A stretch of 61,733 nt of DNA. It comes from Flavobacteriaceae bacterium (GTDB lineage: Bacteria; Bacteroidota; Bacteroidia; Flavobacteriales; Flavobacteriaceae). Under the pieces are notes generated by a model that was not told where the DNA came from, ran no database searches, and worked only from the letters and a program-made list of their open reading frames with translations. The translations under genes were made by a program, and so were the position numbers. The stretch spans positions 45,001 to 106,733 of the forward strand of contig JAMJVX010000045.1 of NCBI GenBank assembly GCA_023558315.1. Reading direction: 5' to 3'. This document shows positions 51,666 to 60,609 of the stretch, one piece after another (the first letter of the stretch is position 1; every line of letters begins with the position of its first letter).

Positions 51666-52940
51666 TTATTTCTTATACACTATCCCATTTTTCATTACAA
51701 AAGTGACATTTTTTAATGTGCTAATGTTTTCAAGGGGGTTGTTATCTACTGCAACGATATCCGCATAAAAGTCTGGAGCTATTTGCCCTAACTTATTTTC
51801 CATTTTAAGGATTTTAGCATTGGTAACAGTTGCAGATTGCAAGGCTTCTACTTCTGGCATTCCAGCTTCTACCATATACACAAATTCATTAGCATTCAGT
51901 CCATGAGGATATACCCCAGCATCCGTTCCAAAAGCAATAGGAACTCCTTTTTTATATGCTTTAGCAAAAGTTTTACTAATTTGAGGTCCTACCTCTAAGG
52001 CTTTAGGAACAATAATATCTGGATAATATCCTTTTACTTTTGCTTTTTCTCCTACTTGAATTCCTGCAGTAATAGTTGGTACTAAATAAGCGTTGTGTTT
52101 TTTCATCAACTCCATTGTTTCTTCACTCATAAATGTTCCATGTTCTATAGTTTTAACTCCTCCAATAACTGCACGTTGCATTCCTCTATCTCCATGCGCG
52201 TGAGCTGCTACATGCATTCCATAATCTGTAGCCGTTTGTGTTATTGCTTTTACTTCCTCTATAGTAAATTGTGGATTACGTCCGTTTTTCGCTACGCTTA
52301 ATACGCCTCCTGTTGCTGTTATTTTAATACAATCTGCGCCATTTTTATAGCGTTGTCTCACAGCTTTTTTAGCGTCCCCAGGAGAATTTATAACTCCTTC
52401 TTTAGGTCCTGGATCGCCTTGTATATGCTTCCCATGCCCATTAGTTGGATCTGCGTGACCTCCCGTTGTGGCAATAGATTTTCCTGCTGTGAAAATACGA
52501 GGCCCATGAATTTTGCCTTGCTGAATTGCCTTACGTAAAGCTATATTTACTCCTGTACCTCCCAAATCTCTTACAGTGGTAAATCCTGCCATTAATGTTT
52601 TTTTAGCATATCCAACAGATGCATATGCTCTATCAGCTTCATTTTCTGTAAAACGTGCAATGTAACGATTCGGCGTAGTTTCACTTTCGATATGCACATG
52701 CATATCTATAAAACCAGGAAGTACCGTTTTTTCTTTTAAATCAATTACTTTATCCATCTCATTAGTAGGAGTCACATATCCATCTAACAAAGATTTAATT
52801 GTATTGTCTTCTACAACGATTGTTTTTTCTGATAAAATTTTACCTTGTTTCGCATCAAATACTTTTCCTGCGTGTAAATACGTTTTTTGTGCATGCAATC
52901 CTACACATGATAATAATAGTAATAATATAATATGTTTCAT
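51666..52940 (-). CDS. Secreted metal-dependent amidohydrolase (imidazolonepropionase/Xaa-Pro dipeptidase-like)
   Basis: 424 residues. The N-terminus (KHIILLLLLSCVGLHAQK) is either a lipoprotein signal (LLSC) or a type I signal cleaved after HAQ. Metal ligands of the amidohydrolase superfamily are all present: DMHVHIE (H81, H83), the bridging lysine in DCIKITATGG (K206), AAHAHG (H247, H249), IEHGTF (H267) and FGTDAG (D340). This subgroup includes Xaa-Pro dipeptidases and related enzymes of the imidazolonepropionase-like type. Unlike the pair at 33101-37427, it looks fully active. Substrate not assignable. Confidence 0.9.
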   Translation of the reverse strand: MKHIILLLLLSCVGLHAQKTYLHAGKVFDAKQGKILSEKTIVVEDNTIKSLLDGYVTPTNEMDKVIDLKEKTVLPGFIDMHVHIESETTPNRYIARFTENEADRAYASVGYAKKTLMAGFTTVRDLGGTGVNIALRKAIQQGKIHGPRIFTAGKSIATTGGHADPTNGHGKHIQGDPGPKEGVINSPGDAKKAVRQRYKNGADCIKITATGGVLSVAKNGRNPQFTIEEVKAITQTATDYGMHVAAHAHGDRGMQRAVIGGVKTIEHGTFMSEETMELMKKHNAYLVPTITAGIQVGEKAKVKGYYPDIIVPKALEVGPQISKTFAKAYKKGVPIAFGTDAGVYPHGLNANEFVYMVEAGMPEVEALQSATVTNAKILKMENKLGQIAPDFYADIVAVDNNPLENISTLKNVTFVMKNGIVYKK

Positions 52941-53023
52941 AATTTTAAATAATTTATTGAGCGAATATATAATAAAAAATATATTTTATCATTTAATCAG
53001 TATTAATATTATTTAAATGTCTA

Positions 53024-53031
53024 TATATTTG
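53024..53031 (+). promoter_or_regulatory. -7 promoter box of the cytochrome-oxidase accessory operon
   Basis: TATATTTG followed by C fits TAnnTTTG, 20 bp before the ATG at 53052. It makes the five genes to 55509 an independent operon. Confidence 0.6.
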
Positions 53032-53051
53032 CACTTATATTTTATAACAAA

Positions 53052-53435
53052 ATGGCACATACAGAACATAAATTGGCAATATTTAGAGGGCTTTTAAAAT
53101 TTAATTCCAATATTCAAAAAATTTGGGGCGTTCTTATTTTCTTATCTATAGTAACCACAATAGAGGTAATATTAGGAATCATAAAACCAGACAGTTTACT
53201 TGCTCCTTTTCTTGGAATGAAAATACTTAATTGGATATTTATTATACTAACCATTGTTAAGGCATATTATATCGCTTGGGATTTTATGCACCTTCGAGAT
53301 GAAAAGAAAAATCTAAAAGGAGTTATCGCCATTTCTTTAATTTTTTTAATAAGCTATCTAGCTTTTATCCTTTTAGTTGAAGGGGGTTATATTTTTAGAG
53401 TTCTTCAAGTAAGTTTCAAAGGGTGGCAATTTTAA
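53052..53435 (+). CDS. Cytochrome c oxidase subunit IV family protein
   Basis: 127 residues with three hydrophobic segments (about 28-45, 55-80 and 90-115). The WDFMHLRDEKKNLKGV stretch between the second and third matches the prokaryotic oxidase subunit IV family, a small membrane subunit that stabilises the haem-copper oxidase. It is followed by oxidase-assembly genes. The large subunits and CyoE, normally just upstream, are not in the window. Confidence 0.85.
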   Translation: MAHTEHKLAIFRGLLKFNSNIQKIWGVLIFLSIVTTIEVILGIIKPDSLLAPFLGMKILNWIFIILTIVKAYYIAWDFMHLRDEKKNLKGVIAISLIFLISYLAFILLVEGGYIFRVLQVSFKGWQF

Positions 53436-53436
53436 T

Positions 53437-54096
53437 ATGGCTATAGATAGTAAAGTAAAAAAATATTTTACACTTTCTATTCTATTTGTTTTTCCAATAA
53501 TTATTTACCTCATATTATCTTCTGGAGTAAATCATTTTGTTAAACTTCCTATTTTAAATAAGAATGTTAAATCACTTGAAAGTATTGGTTTAGATACAGA
53601 AACGTCATTTGAAAATAATGTTTCTATATTGGGCTTTTGGGGAAGTGTAATTGACAATAGAAGTATTGGCGGGTATAACCTAAATCAAAATATTTATAAT
53701 CGATTTTATCAATACGATGGCTTTCAATTTGTAATAGTCGTTTCAAAAGGGATGGAAAAACAAATAACAGAATTTAAATATAAAATTTCAAATGAATTGG
53801 GAACAGATACTTCTAAATGGAAATTTATTTTTGCTGAAGAATTTCAAATAAAAGAATTATTTATTAGCCTTAATACCCCCTTTACATTAGATGAAAATTA
53901 TAGTACTCCATATGTTTTTATTATTGATAAAAAAGGATATTTGAGAGGACGTAATGAAAAAGAAGAAATTTTATATGGATTTAATACTAATTCAATAGCG
54001 ATGTTAGATGACAAAATGGTAGATGACGTTAAAATTGTATTAGCAGAATATAGATTAGCACTTAAAAAAAATAGTACTATTATAAATGAAAAATAA
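53437..54096 (+). CDS. SCO-like thioredoxin-fold protein lacking the CxxxC motif
   Basis: 219 residues with one N-terminal membrane anchor (about 9-28) and a periplasmic domain. The order of strands and the C-terminal TPYVFIIDKKGYLRGRNEKE match the closing part of SCO and peroxiredoxin folds, and the same closing pattern is in the next gene (YFALIDKNGFIRSRND). The copper-binding cysteines are absent; there is no cysteine in the domain. It starts 1 bp after the subunit IV gene and ends 11 bp inside the true SCO gene. The role in oxidase assembly is inferred from position only. Confidence 0.65.
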   Translation: MAIDSKVKKYFTLSILFVFPIIIYLILSSGVNHFVKLPILNKNVKSLESIGLDTETSFENNVSILGFWGSVIDNRSIGGYNLNQNIYNRFYQYDGFQFVIVVSKGMEKQITEFKYKISNELGTDTSKWKFIFAEEFQIKELFISLNTPFTLDENYSTPYVFIIDKKGYLRGRNEKEEILYGFNTNSIAMLDDKMVDDVKIVLAEYRLALKKNSTIINEK

Positions 54097-54787
54097 AAAA
54101 CTAATTGGCATTGCATTAATACTAATAATTTTTGGGTTTATTTTTATTCCTAAAATTTTATATAAATTAAAACACAAGGAAATTGTAGATAGTAACAGAA
54201 CTAAAAAAATACATACAAATGCTTTATCATTTATAAAATTAAAAGAGGAAGCTAAAAAAGTACCCGAATTTGCTTTTATAAATCAAGATAGCATATGGAT
54301 TAGCAATGAAGACTATTTAGGAAAAGTATATTTGGTAGAATTTTTTTTCACTCGTTGCCCCTCTATATGTATAGAAATGAACAAAAACATGAAACACTTA
54401 GATAGTATCTTTGGAGATAGAAATGACTTTGGAATTGTGTCTATTTCTATTGATCCAGAATACGATACACCTATTGTTTTAAAGAAATACCAACAATTCT
54501 ATAATATAAAATCAAAATATTGGAATTTTTTAACAGGAGAAAAAGAAAAAATATATAATTTAGCAAACAATAAATTTAATGTTTTCGCTAGCATAAACCC
54601 AAATATAGAAGGAGGTTTCGAACATCAGGGGTATTTTGCTTTAATAGACAAAAATGGATTTATTAGATCAAGGAATGATGATTATGGAAATCCGATTGTT
54701 TATTATTTAGGAATTACTGATGAAAATACGAAAACTCAAGGAGTTACAATGTTAGTAGACGATATCACAAAACTTTTAAAAGAATAA
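54086..54787 (+). CDS. SCO family copper chaperone
   Basis: 233 residues anchored by one N-terminal helix (about 5-25). The copper-binding CxxxC is present as FTRCPSICIEM (C91, C95), and the matching histidine is H180 in GGFEHQGYF. SCO proteins deliver copper to the CuA site of cytochrome c oxidase on the periplasmic side. The start overlaps the preceding gene by 11 bp, which suggests coupled translation. DUF420 follows after 4 bp. Confidence 0.92.
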   Translation: MKNKKLIGIALILIIFGFIFIPKILYKLKHKEIVDSNRTKKIHTNALSFIKLKEEAKKVPEFAFINQDSIWISNEDYLGKVYLVEFFFTRCPSICIEMNKNMKHLDSIFGDRNDFGIVSISIDPEYDTPIVLKKYQQFYNIKSKYWNFLTGEKEKIYNLANNKFNVFASINPNIEGGFEHQGYFALIDKNGFIRSRNDDYGNPIVYYLGITDENTKTQGVTMLVDDITKLLKE

Positions 54788-54791
54788 TAAA

Positions 54792-55316
54792 ATGACTAAA
54801 AATTTAGAACAAAAATATAGACCCTTTATCTTCGCTGTATCCATATTGATACTAACTATAGTAATCTTATTAAGTGAAATTCGTATGCCAAATATGACAC
54901 CCCTTAATTTCTTGCCTCCTATTTATGCTACTATTAATGGTATAACAGCGGTATTGTTAGTATTTGCACTTGTTGCAATCAAAAGAAAAAATATAGCTTT
55001 ACACAAAAAATTAATGACTACATCTATAATATTTTCTGTAATGTTTTTAGTAATGTACGTTGCCTATCACGGAACCTCTGACCCAACACCTTTTGGGGGA
55101 ACGGGATTTATTAAATATGTATATTATTTTATTCTTATAACTCATGTATGCTGCTCAATGGCAATTGTTCCTATGGTTTTGATTACTTATGTAAGAGGAA
55201 TTTCTAATGACATAGCAAAACATAGACGATTAGCCAAAATAACCTTTCCTATATGGCTATATATAGCGGTTACAGGAGTACTTGTTTATATTTTAATTTC
55301 TCCTTATTACGCCTAA
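54792..55316 (+). CDS. DUF420 family membrane protein
   Basis: 174 residues with about five hydrophobic segments. Conserved histidines of the DUF420 family are visible in HKKLM, AYHGTSDPTPFGGTG, ITHVCCS and AKHRRLAKITFPIWLY. The family (CtaM-like in other phyla) accompanies haem-copper oxidase assembly genes. It follows the SCO gene by 4 bp. Confidence 0.88.
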   Translation: MTKNLEQKYRPFIFAVSILILTIVILLSEIRMPNMTPLNFLPPIYATINGITAVLLVFALVAIKRKNIALHKKLMTTSIIFSVMFLVMYVAYHGTSDPTPFGGTGFIKYVYYFILITHVCCSMAIVPMVLITYVRGISNDIAKHRRLAKITFPIWLYIAVTGVLVYILISPYYA

Positions 55317-55320
55317 GTTA

Positions 55321-55509
55321 GTGTTAATTCATTTTGTTTCATTTTTACAATGCTCTATGTGTAAAGCAGTTGTAGAGTCAGGGGATGAAAAAATGGCTGA
55401 GGGTATAAATAATGGAATTATTTATTTAATGATATTTCCTTATTTATTAATGTTTGTTATTGGATTTTTAGTCTATAAAAAAATCAAAAAAAGTAGAAAG
55501 AATATTTAG
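55321..55509 (+). CDS. Small membrane protein closing the oxidase accessory operon
   Basis: 62 residues from a GTG start 4 bp after DUF420. The layout is a short hydrophobic lead with QCSMC, then VVESGDEKMAEGINNGIIYL and a C-terminal membrane helix with a basic end (KKIKKSRKN). Small proteins with a CxMC motif and a GIxYL stretch close the same operon in other flavobacteria. The function is unknown; two close cysteines near a membrane segment could bind metal. The N-terminus is uncertain, because upstream codons are open back to about 55296 without an ATG. Confidence 0.7.
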   Translation: MLIHFVSFLQCSMCKAVVESGDEKMAEGINNGIIYLMIFPYLLMFVIGFLVYKKIKKSRKNI

Positions 55510-55518
55510 AAATCTCTT

Positions 55519-55749
55519 TTAATATTCATCTTCATTCCAAAAGTAATCATCATTAGTAGGAAAATCAGGCCAAATATCTTCCATAGATTCATATATATCA
55601 CTTTCATCTTCCTCTTCTTCTATTGCTTGTAGATTCTCTACTACTTCAAGCGGAGCACCCGTTCTAATAGCGTAATCCACCAATTCATTTTTAGTTGCTG
55701 GCCAAGGTGCATCACTTAAATAAGAAGCTAATTCTAAAGTCCAATACAT
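55519..55749 (-). CDS. DUF2795 family protein
   Basis: 76 residues from the ATG at 55749, starting MYWTLELASYLSDAPWPATK. The DUF2795 pattern is visible: LVDYAIRTGAPLEVVENLQA. The second half is very acidic (EEEEDESD, DIWPDFPTNDDYF). A frame to 55794 exists, but it would span the promoter box at 55766-55773, so the shorter start is preferred. Function unknown; the family is widespread and highly conserved in flavobacteria. Confidence 0.85.
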   Translation of the reverse strand: MYWTLELASYLSDAPWPATKNELVDYAIRTGAPLEVVENLQAIEEEEDESDIYESMEDIWPDFPTNDDYFWNEDEY

Positions 55750-55765
55750 AATTTTTAATTTTTTG

Positions 55766-55773
55766 CAAAAATA
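55766..55773 (-). promoter_or_regulatory. -7 promoter box of the DUF2795 gene
   Basis: On the minus strand TATTTTTG followed by C fits TAnnTTTG, 16 bp before the ATG. Confidence 0.55.
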
Positions 55774-55830
55774 AATGAACTTATATATTTTCAAAATAAA
55801 TTATTATTTTTTTATAATAAAATTATGATT

Positions 55831-55838
55831 TAATTTTG
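55831..55838 (+). promoter_or_regulatory. -7 promoter box of GT-C-like gene 2
   Basis: TAATTTTG followed by G fits TAnnTTTG, 18 bp before the ATG at 55857. Confidence 0.5.
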
Positions 55839-55856
55839 GCGTTAGAAAAAAAATAA

Positions 55857-57707
55857 ATGATCGCCTTTGTATTTCTATTTTTAATTTCACTTTTAGGTCT
55901 ATTTTTTATAGTAAAAAGACAATTTTTAATTTCTCCTTATCAAACCCCTTTTCTTACTATAATTTGTTTATTGTCAGCACTATACATTTTTGGGATTTTC
56001 GGATTATTATTTTGGGGTTCATATTTTGTATTTATTTTAGGGCTTTTCTCCTTTCTATATAAAGTATTTCTATTTTATAAAAGTAAAACTCCGTTATTTA
56101 ACAAAGAAGAACTTCATGTTTTAGGTATATTTTCCATTTTCTTTTTCTTAAATTATTTTCTCTTTAAAAATCATTTTTTTATTTTTTATGACGAGTATGC
56201 TCATTGGGGTATTTTTACAAAAATCACTTTAATTCATGATGATATTGTTGGACCATATAACAACTTAAGAAAAGCGGATTACCCTCGAATATCAAGTCTT
56301 TTACAATATTATTTTAATTTAATTATTAATCAAGGAAAGTTTACTCAAGGAACTACTATTTTATCTCAACTTACAATTTTCGCATCTGCTTTAATTGCAT
56401 TTTTGCCTAAAATAAAAAAGCGAAAAATATATCCCTCCATATTAATATCACTAATAATAGCTTTTGTGTTTTATGTTCTCTCAAATACTTTTGTTGGACG
56501 AAATAGAATTTTCACTATAGATTGTGATAATTTACTAGGCCTTTTTTTCGGAATGTCGATTCTTTTATATCTACTAAATAAAAAAAATAAAAAACGTTTT
56601 CTTATTGTTGGACTTGTTCTTTTTTGTATGGTTCAGCTTAAAGAAATTGGAATACTCTTTTCTCTATTTGCCGTTTTTGTTATTGTCTGCTTAGAGCTTT
56701 TTGAAAAAAAGAAAAACTATATTTCTATTCTCAAAAGAATAGTTTTACTATTAATATTTATTATTATTTCTAAAACATCATGGACTTTATTTAAAAAGTA
56801 TAGAAATATTGAAAAACAATCTTTTTCTATGGTTTTCTCTGATAATTCATTCACAAAATTAGAAGACTATCAAAAAACAACATTGGATAACTATTGGAAT
56901 GTATTGACAAAAAGAGATAGTAAAGATAGGGATCATATTATTTCATACATTGATAAAATCTTCGTCTTTTTAGGAATAATGTTTTTTATTTTTAGATATA
57001 TAAAAAGAAATAAACCCATTTTAATGAACCAAAATCAATTTTTAGCTTTCATTGGTTCTCTATTTTTATGTGTAATTGCATACCTTTTTGTTTTACTGTT
57101 TTTATATCTTTTTGCTTCATTTTATGAGCATGAAAAAATAACTCTAACATCTTATAAAAGGTATATTGGCTCAATGTATTATGGAATTTTTCTCTTAGCA
57201 TTTTATTTTGTCATTAGATTCAAAAAAATACTCTATCTACTTGTATTCTCTGGGATTATCCTTTTTTTAAATAATAATAAAAGAACAATAACTGACTTCT
57301 TTCCAAAAAAACAATTTATGTACTCAAGCATGCAAATATTTAATAAAGCAGCAAATGTGTTAGAAGACATAAAACTAAACGATACAGACCCAAAAGTTTA
57401 TATTATCTCACAGGGTGACGAATTATCACACAAAGCAATTATGCAATTTTTGATATTTCCTACTGAAGCAATATACGGACCACATTCTGTAAGTAAACAG
57501 AAAAAAATAAACGAACGATTTACCGCAGTTTTGACAGACAAAGGATTTGCAAAATACATGAGTCAAACCGAATACCTTTTTGTATTTAATAGGAGAGGTT
57601 TGTTTGAAGAATATCAAAATGTATTTAGGCAAGTAAAACCAAAAGAAATTTGGATGTTAACTAATAATGATTTTAAAAAAATAACTTTAAATTATAAAAG
57701 TAAATAA
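55857..57707 (+). CDS. GT-C-like integral membrane protein, candidate 2
   Basis: 616 residues with about twelve or more hydrophobic segments in the first 460, and a soluble C-terminal domain of about 130 residues. After the fourth helix comes FYDEYAHWG (D112, E113, H116, W117), which resembles the acidic motif of GT-C glycosyltransferases that use lipid-linked sugars, followed by KADYPRISSLLQYYFN. No other family signature was recognised. The two GT-C-like proteins share topology and the DE motif but little else by eye. The gene is very AT-rich and ends 1 bp from the convergent polA stop. Confidence 0.6.
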   Translation: MIAFVFLFLISLLGLFFIVKRQFLISPYQTPFLTIICLLSALYIFGIFGLLFWGSYFVFILGLFSFLYKVFLFYKSKTPLFNKEELHVLGIFSIFFFLNYFLFKNHFFIFYDEYAHWGIFTKITLIHDDIVGPYNNLRKADYPRISSLLQYYFNLIINQGKFTQGTTILSQLTIFASALIAFLPKIKKRKIYPSILISLIIAFVFYVLSNTFVGRNRIFTIDCDNLLGLFFGMSILLYLLNKKNKKRFLIVGLVLFCMVQLKEIGILFSLFAVFVIVCLELFEKKKNYISILKRIVLLLIFIIISKTSWTLFKKYRNIEKQSFSMVFSDNSFTKLEDYQKTTLDNYWNVLTKRDSKDRDHIISYIDKIFVFLGIMFFIFRYIKRNKPILMNQNQFLAFIGSLFLCVIAYLFVLLFLYLFASFYEHEKITLTSYKRYIGSMYYGIFLLAFYFVIRFKKILYLLVFSGIILFLNNNKRTITDFFPKKQFMYSSMQIFNKAANVLEDIKLNDTDPKVYIISQGDELSHKAIMQFLIFPTEAIYGPHSVSKQKKINERFTAVLTDKGFAKYMSQTEYLFVFNRRGLFEEYQNVFRQVKPKEIWMLTNNDFKKITLNYKSK

Positions 57708-57708
57708 T

Positions 57709-60504
57709 CTAATGCGCTTCTAACCAATTCGCTCCAACCCCAACATCAACTACTAGTGGAACATTTAATTTATAAGCTCTTTCCATTTCATAAACTACCA
57801 TCTTTTTAAAATCTTCGAGTTCTTCTCTATGTACATCAAAAACAAGCTCATCGTGTACTTGCAATATCATTTTTGATTGCCAATTTTCTTGGGTCATTTT
57901 CTGATAAATCTGAATCATTGCTAACTTAATTATATCCGCTGCACTCCCTTGAATAGGGGCATTTACTGCATTTCTTTCCGCAAAACTACGTACTGTATGG
58001 TTGTTTGATAAAATATCTTTTAAGTACCTACGCCTTCCCAATATAGTCTCCACATAGCCATTTTGTCTTGCATATTCTTTTTGTATTGAAATGTATTCTT
58101 TTAATTTTGGGTAACTCTCATAATACGCATCTATAATTTGTTTTGATTCTGAACGAGTTAAGTTAGTTTGCTGACTTAATCCAAAAGCGGAAACGCCATA
58201 GATAATTCCAAAATTTACGGTCTTTGCATAACTCCTTTGCGCTTTAGTTATATCCTCTAAGGGAGTTTTAAATACCTTTGACGCTGTACTCCTATGAATA
58301 TCTTCGTTATTTTTAAAGGCTTCTAGCATATTTTCATCGCCACTAAGTGAAGCAATAATTCTCAACTCAATTTGCGAATAATCCGCTGCCATTAATATAT
58401 GATTTGAATCTCTTGGCACAAAAGATTTCCGAACTTCTTGACCTAATTCTGTCCTTATAGGAATGTTCTGTAAATTTGGGTTATTACTACTCAATCTCCC
58501 TGTTGCTGCTACTGCTTGGTGATATTCTGTATGAATACGTTTTGTATCAGGATTAATTTCTCTAGGAAGCGCCTTTACATAAGTACTTTGTAATTTTTGT
58601 AACGTCCGCCAATCCAAAATATTTTTAATAATATCGTGATCTTTCGCTAAATAGGATAAGACTTCCTCTGAAGTTGCGTATTGTCCTGTTTTTGTTTTTT
58701 TAGGTTTTTCTACTAGTTTTAATTTTTCAAAAAGAACAATTCCTAATTGTTTAGGTGAGGATAGATTAAATTTTTCGTCAGCATCTGTATAAATTTTTTC
58801 TTCTAAAACTACTATTTTCTCTTCAAGTCTTGTGGAAAGTTCCGCTAAAAATGGGGTATCTAAAAGCACCCCTTCCGCTTCCATTGTAGCAAGCACCTCA
58901 ATTAAGGGAATTTCAACATCTTTAAATACAGAAAGCACATTTTTTTCGTTCAATTGTGGTTCAAAAATATTTTTTAATTGAAATGTAATATCTGCATCCT
59001 CCACTGCATATTCCGTCTGCATATCTATCGCAACCTCGCGCATACTTTTTTGATTTTTTCCTTTTTTACCAATAAGTTCTGTAATTGATTGTGGGTTATA
59101 ATTCAAATATGATAGTGCCAACGAGTCCATATTGTGTCGCATATCTGGGTTTAAAAGATAGTGCGCAAGCATCGTATCAAAAAAAGGCGCTTTGACTTTA
59201 ATATCGTATTTCAATAGGACTTTGTAGTCGTATTTTATATTGTGTCCTATTTTTTCAATCGTTTCGCTTTCAAAAAAAGGGCGTAATATTTCAATGATTT
59301 TTTGTGCTTCCTCCGCCTCTTCTGGTATAGAAACATAATACCCTTTATGGGCTTCCCAGCTAAAGGCTATACCCACTAATTTAGCAGTAAGTGCATTTAA
59401 TCCAGTAGTCTCTGTATCAAAACAAACAGATTTCTGAGCAAGCAATTTTTCTACTAAAAGAGATACTCCTTTGAGTGTTGGTATATGCTGATAGAAATGA
59501 GACGTATTTTCCAAGTTTTTATAGGGAGACAAAGTAGGTTCAACTTGCGTTTCCGTCTCTTGCGATGAAAATAAATCAATCGTTTTTTCTTTTACGGGCG
59601 GTTTGGGTTTCTCTGGGTCTTTATTATAGGTTTTTAAAAAATTTTCTGTAATTCTTCTAAATTCCAATTCCTTAAAAATAGTCAGTACTTCCTCCGTATT
59701 TGGGTCACTATGTTTAAAAGTTACTTCATCAAATTCTACAGGCACATCTAAAATTATCGTCGCTAATTTTTTGGAGAGCAATCCCAATTCTTGATTATTC
59801 TCTACATTTTCCTTTTGCTTTCCTTTGAGGGTATCCGTATTTTCAAATAACTTTTCCATACTCCCAAATTCTTTCAGGAATTTTTTAGCCGTTTTATCCC
59901 CTACTCCCGGTAGTCCTGGGATATTATCTACAGAATCGCCCATCATTCCTAAATAATCAATCACTTGTATAGGTTCAGAAACTTCAAACTTTTCCTTAAC
60001 CTCGTCAACTCCCCATATCTCTACCCCATTCCCCATTCGTGCAGGTTTGTACATAAATACTTTGTCCGAAACCAATTGTGCAAAGTCCTTATCTGGCGTG
60101 ACCATAAATACTTCAAACCCCTTTTTTTCTGCTTGTTTTGCTAATGTTCCAATGATATCATCTGCCTCAAATCCCTCTTTTTCTAAAATAGGAATATTCA
60201 TCGCTTTCAAAATATTTTGGATATAGGGCGTGGCAATTTTTATCGCCTCTGGAGTTTCTCCCCTATTGGCTTTATACTCTTTAAAAATACCCACTCTATC
60301 TACGGAAGCCCCTTTGTCAAAAGCTACGGCTAAATAATTGGGGGATTCTTTTCTGATGAGTTCCAGTAGCGAATTCATAAAACCAAAGATGGCGGAAGTA
60401 TCTATTCCTTTTGAGTTTACAATAGGGTTTTTGATGAATGCGTAATACCCTCTAAATATCAAGGCATAGGCATCTAAGAGAAATACTTTTTTTTTAGAAT
60501 CCAC
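57709..60504 (-). CDS. polA: DNA polymerase I
   Basis: 931 residues from a GTG at 60504. An ATG frame extends to 60549, but the extra 15 residues are unlike the family, and a TACTTTTA promoter-like box falls in that stretch. The family opening DSKKKVFLLDAYALIFRGYY begins right at the GTG. The 5'-nuclease domain comes first (PDKDFAQLVSDKV, GLPGVGDKTAKKF). The 3'-5' proofreading domain has its DTETTG motif intact. The polymerase domain carries AADYSQIELRIIASL (motif A), AKTVNFGIIYGVSAFG (O helix) and QVHDELVFDVH (motif C). Used in Okazaki fragment processing and repair. Confidence 0.95.
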   Translation of the reverse strand: MDSKKKVFLLDAYALIFRGYYAFIKNPIVNSKGIDTSAIFGFMNSLLELIRKESPNYLAVAFDKGASVDRVGIFKEYKANRGETPEAIKIATPYIQNILKAMNIPILEKEGFEADDIIGTLAKQAEKKGFEVFMVTPDKDFAQLVSDKVFMYKPARMGNGVEIWGVDEVKEKFEVSEPIQVIDYLGMMGDSVDNIPGLPGVGDKTAKKFLKEFGSMEKLFENTDTLKGKQKENVENNQELGLLSKKLATIILDVPVEFDEVTFKHSDPNTEEVLTIFKELEFRRITENFLKTYNKDPEKPKPPVKEKTIDLFSSQETETQVEPTLSPYKNLENTSHFYQHIPTLKGVSLLVEKLLAQKSVCFDTETTGLNALTAKLVGIAFSWEAHKGYYVSIPEEAEEAQKIIEILRPFFESETIEKIGHNIKYDYKVLLKYDIKVKAPFFDTMLAHYLLNPDMRHNMDSLALSYLNYNPQSITELIGKKGKNQKSMREVAIDMQTEYAVEDADITFQLKNIFEPQLNEKNVLSVFKDVEIPLIEVLATMEAEGVLLDTPFLAELSTRLEEKIVVLEEKIYTDADEKFNLSSPKQLGIVLFEKLKLVEKPKKTKTGQYATSEEVLSYLAKDHDIIKNILDWRTLQKLQSTYVKALPREINPDTKRIHTEYHQAVAATGRLSSNNPNLQNIPIRTELGQEVRKSFVPRDSNHILMAADYSQIELRIIASLSGDENMLEAFKNNEDIHRSTASKVFKTPLEDITKAQRSYAKTVNFGIIYGVSAFGLSQQTNLTRSESKQIIDAYYESYPKLKEYISIQKEYARQNGYVETILGRRRYLKDILSNNHTVRSFAERNAVNAPIQGSAADIIKLAMIQIYQKMTQENWQSKMILQVHDELVFDVHREELEDFKKMVVYEMERAYKLNVPLVVDVGVGANWLEAH

Positions 60505-60580
60505 TGGGTAATTATTTTTTGAGGTAAAAGTAATTAAAAAAAATAGCACTTGAAACGATTATACCTAAATCATTTAAGTT

Positions 60581-60588
60581 TATTTTTG
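60581..60588 (+). promoter_or_regulatory. -7 promoter box of serS
   Basis: TATTTTTG followed by CC fits TAnnTTTG, 21 bp before the serS ATG. Confidence 0.6.
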
Positions 60589-60609
60589 CCGTTAGTAAAA
60601 AATAAAACA

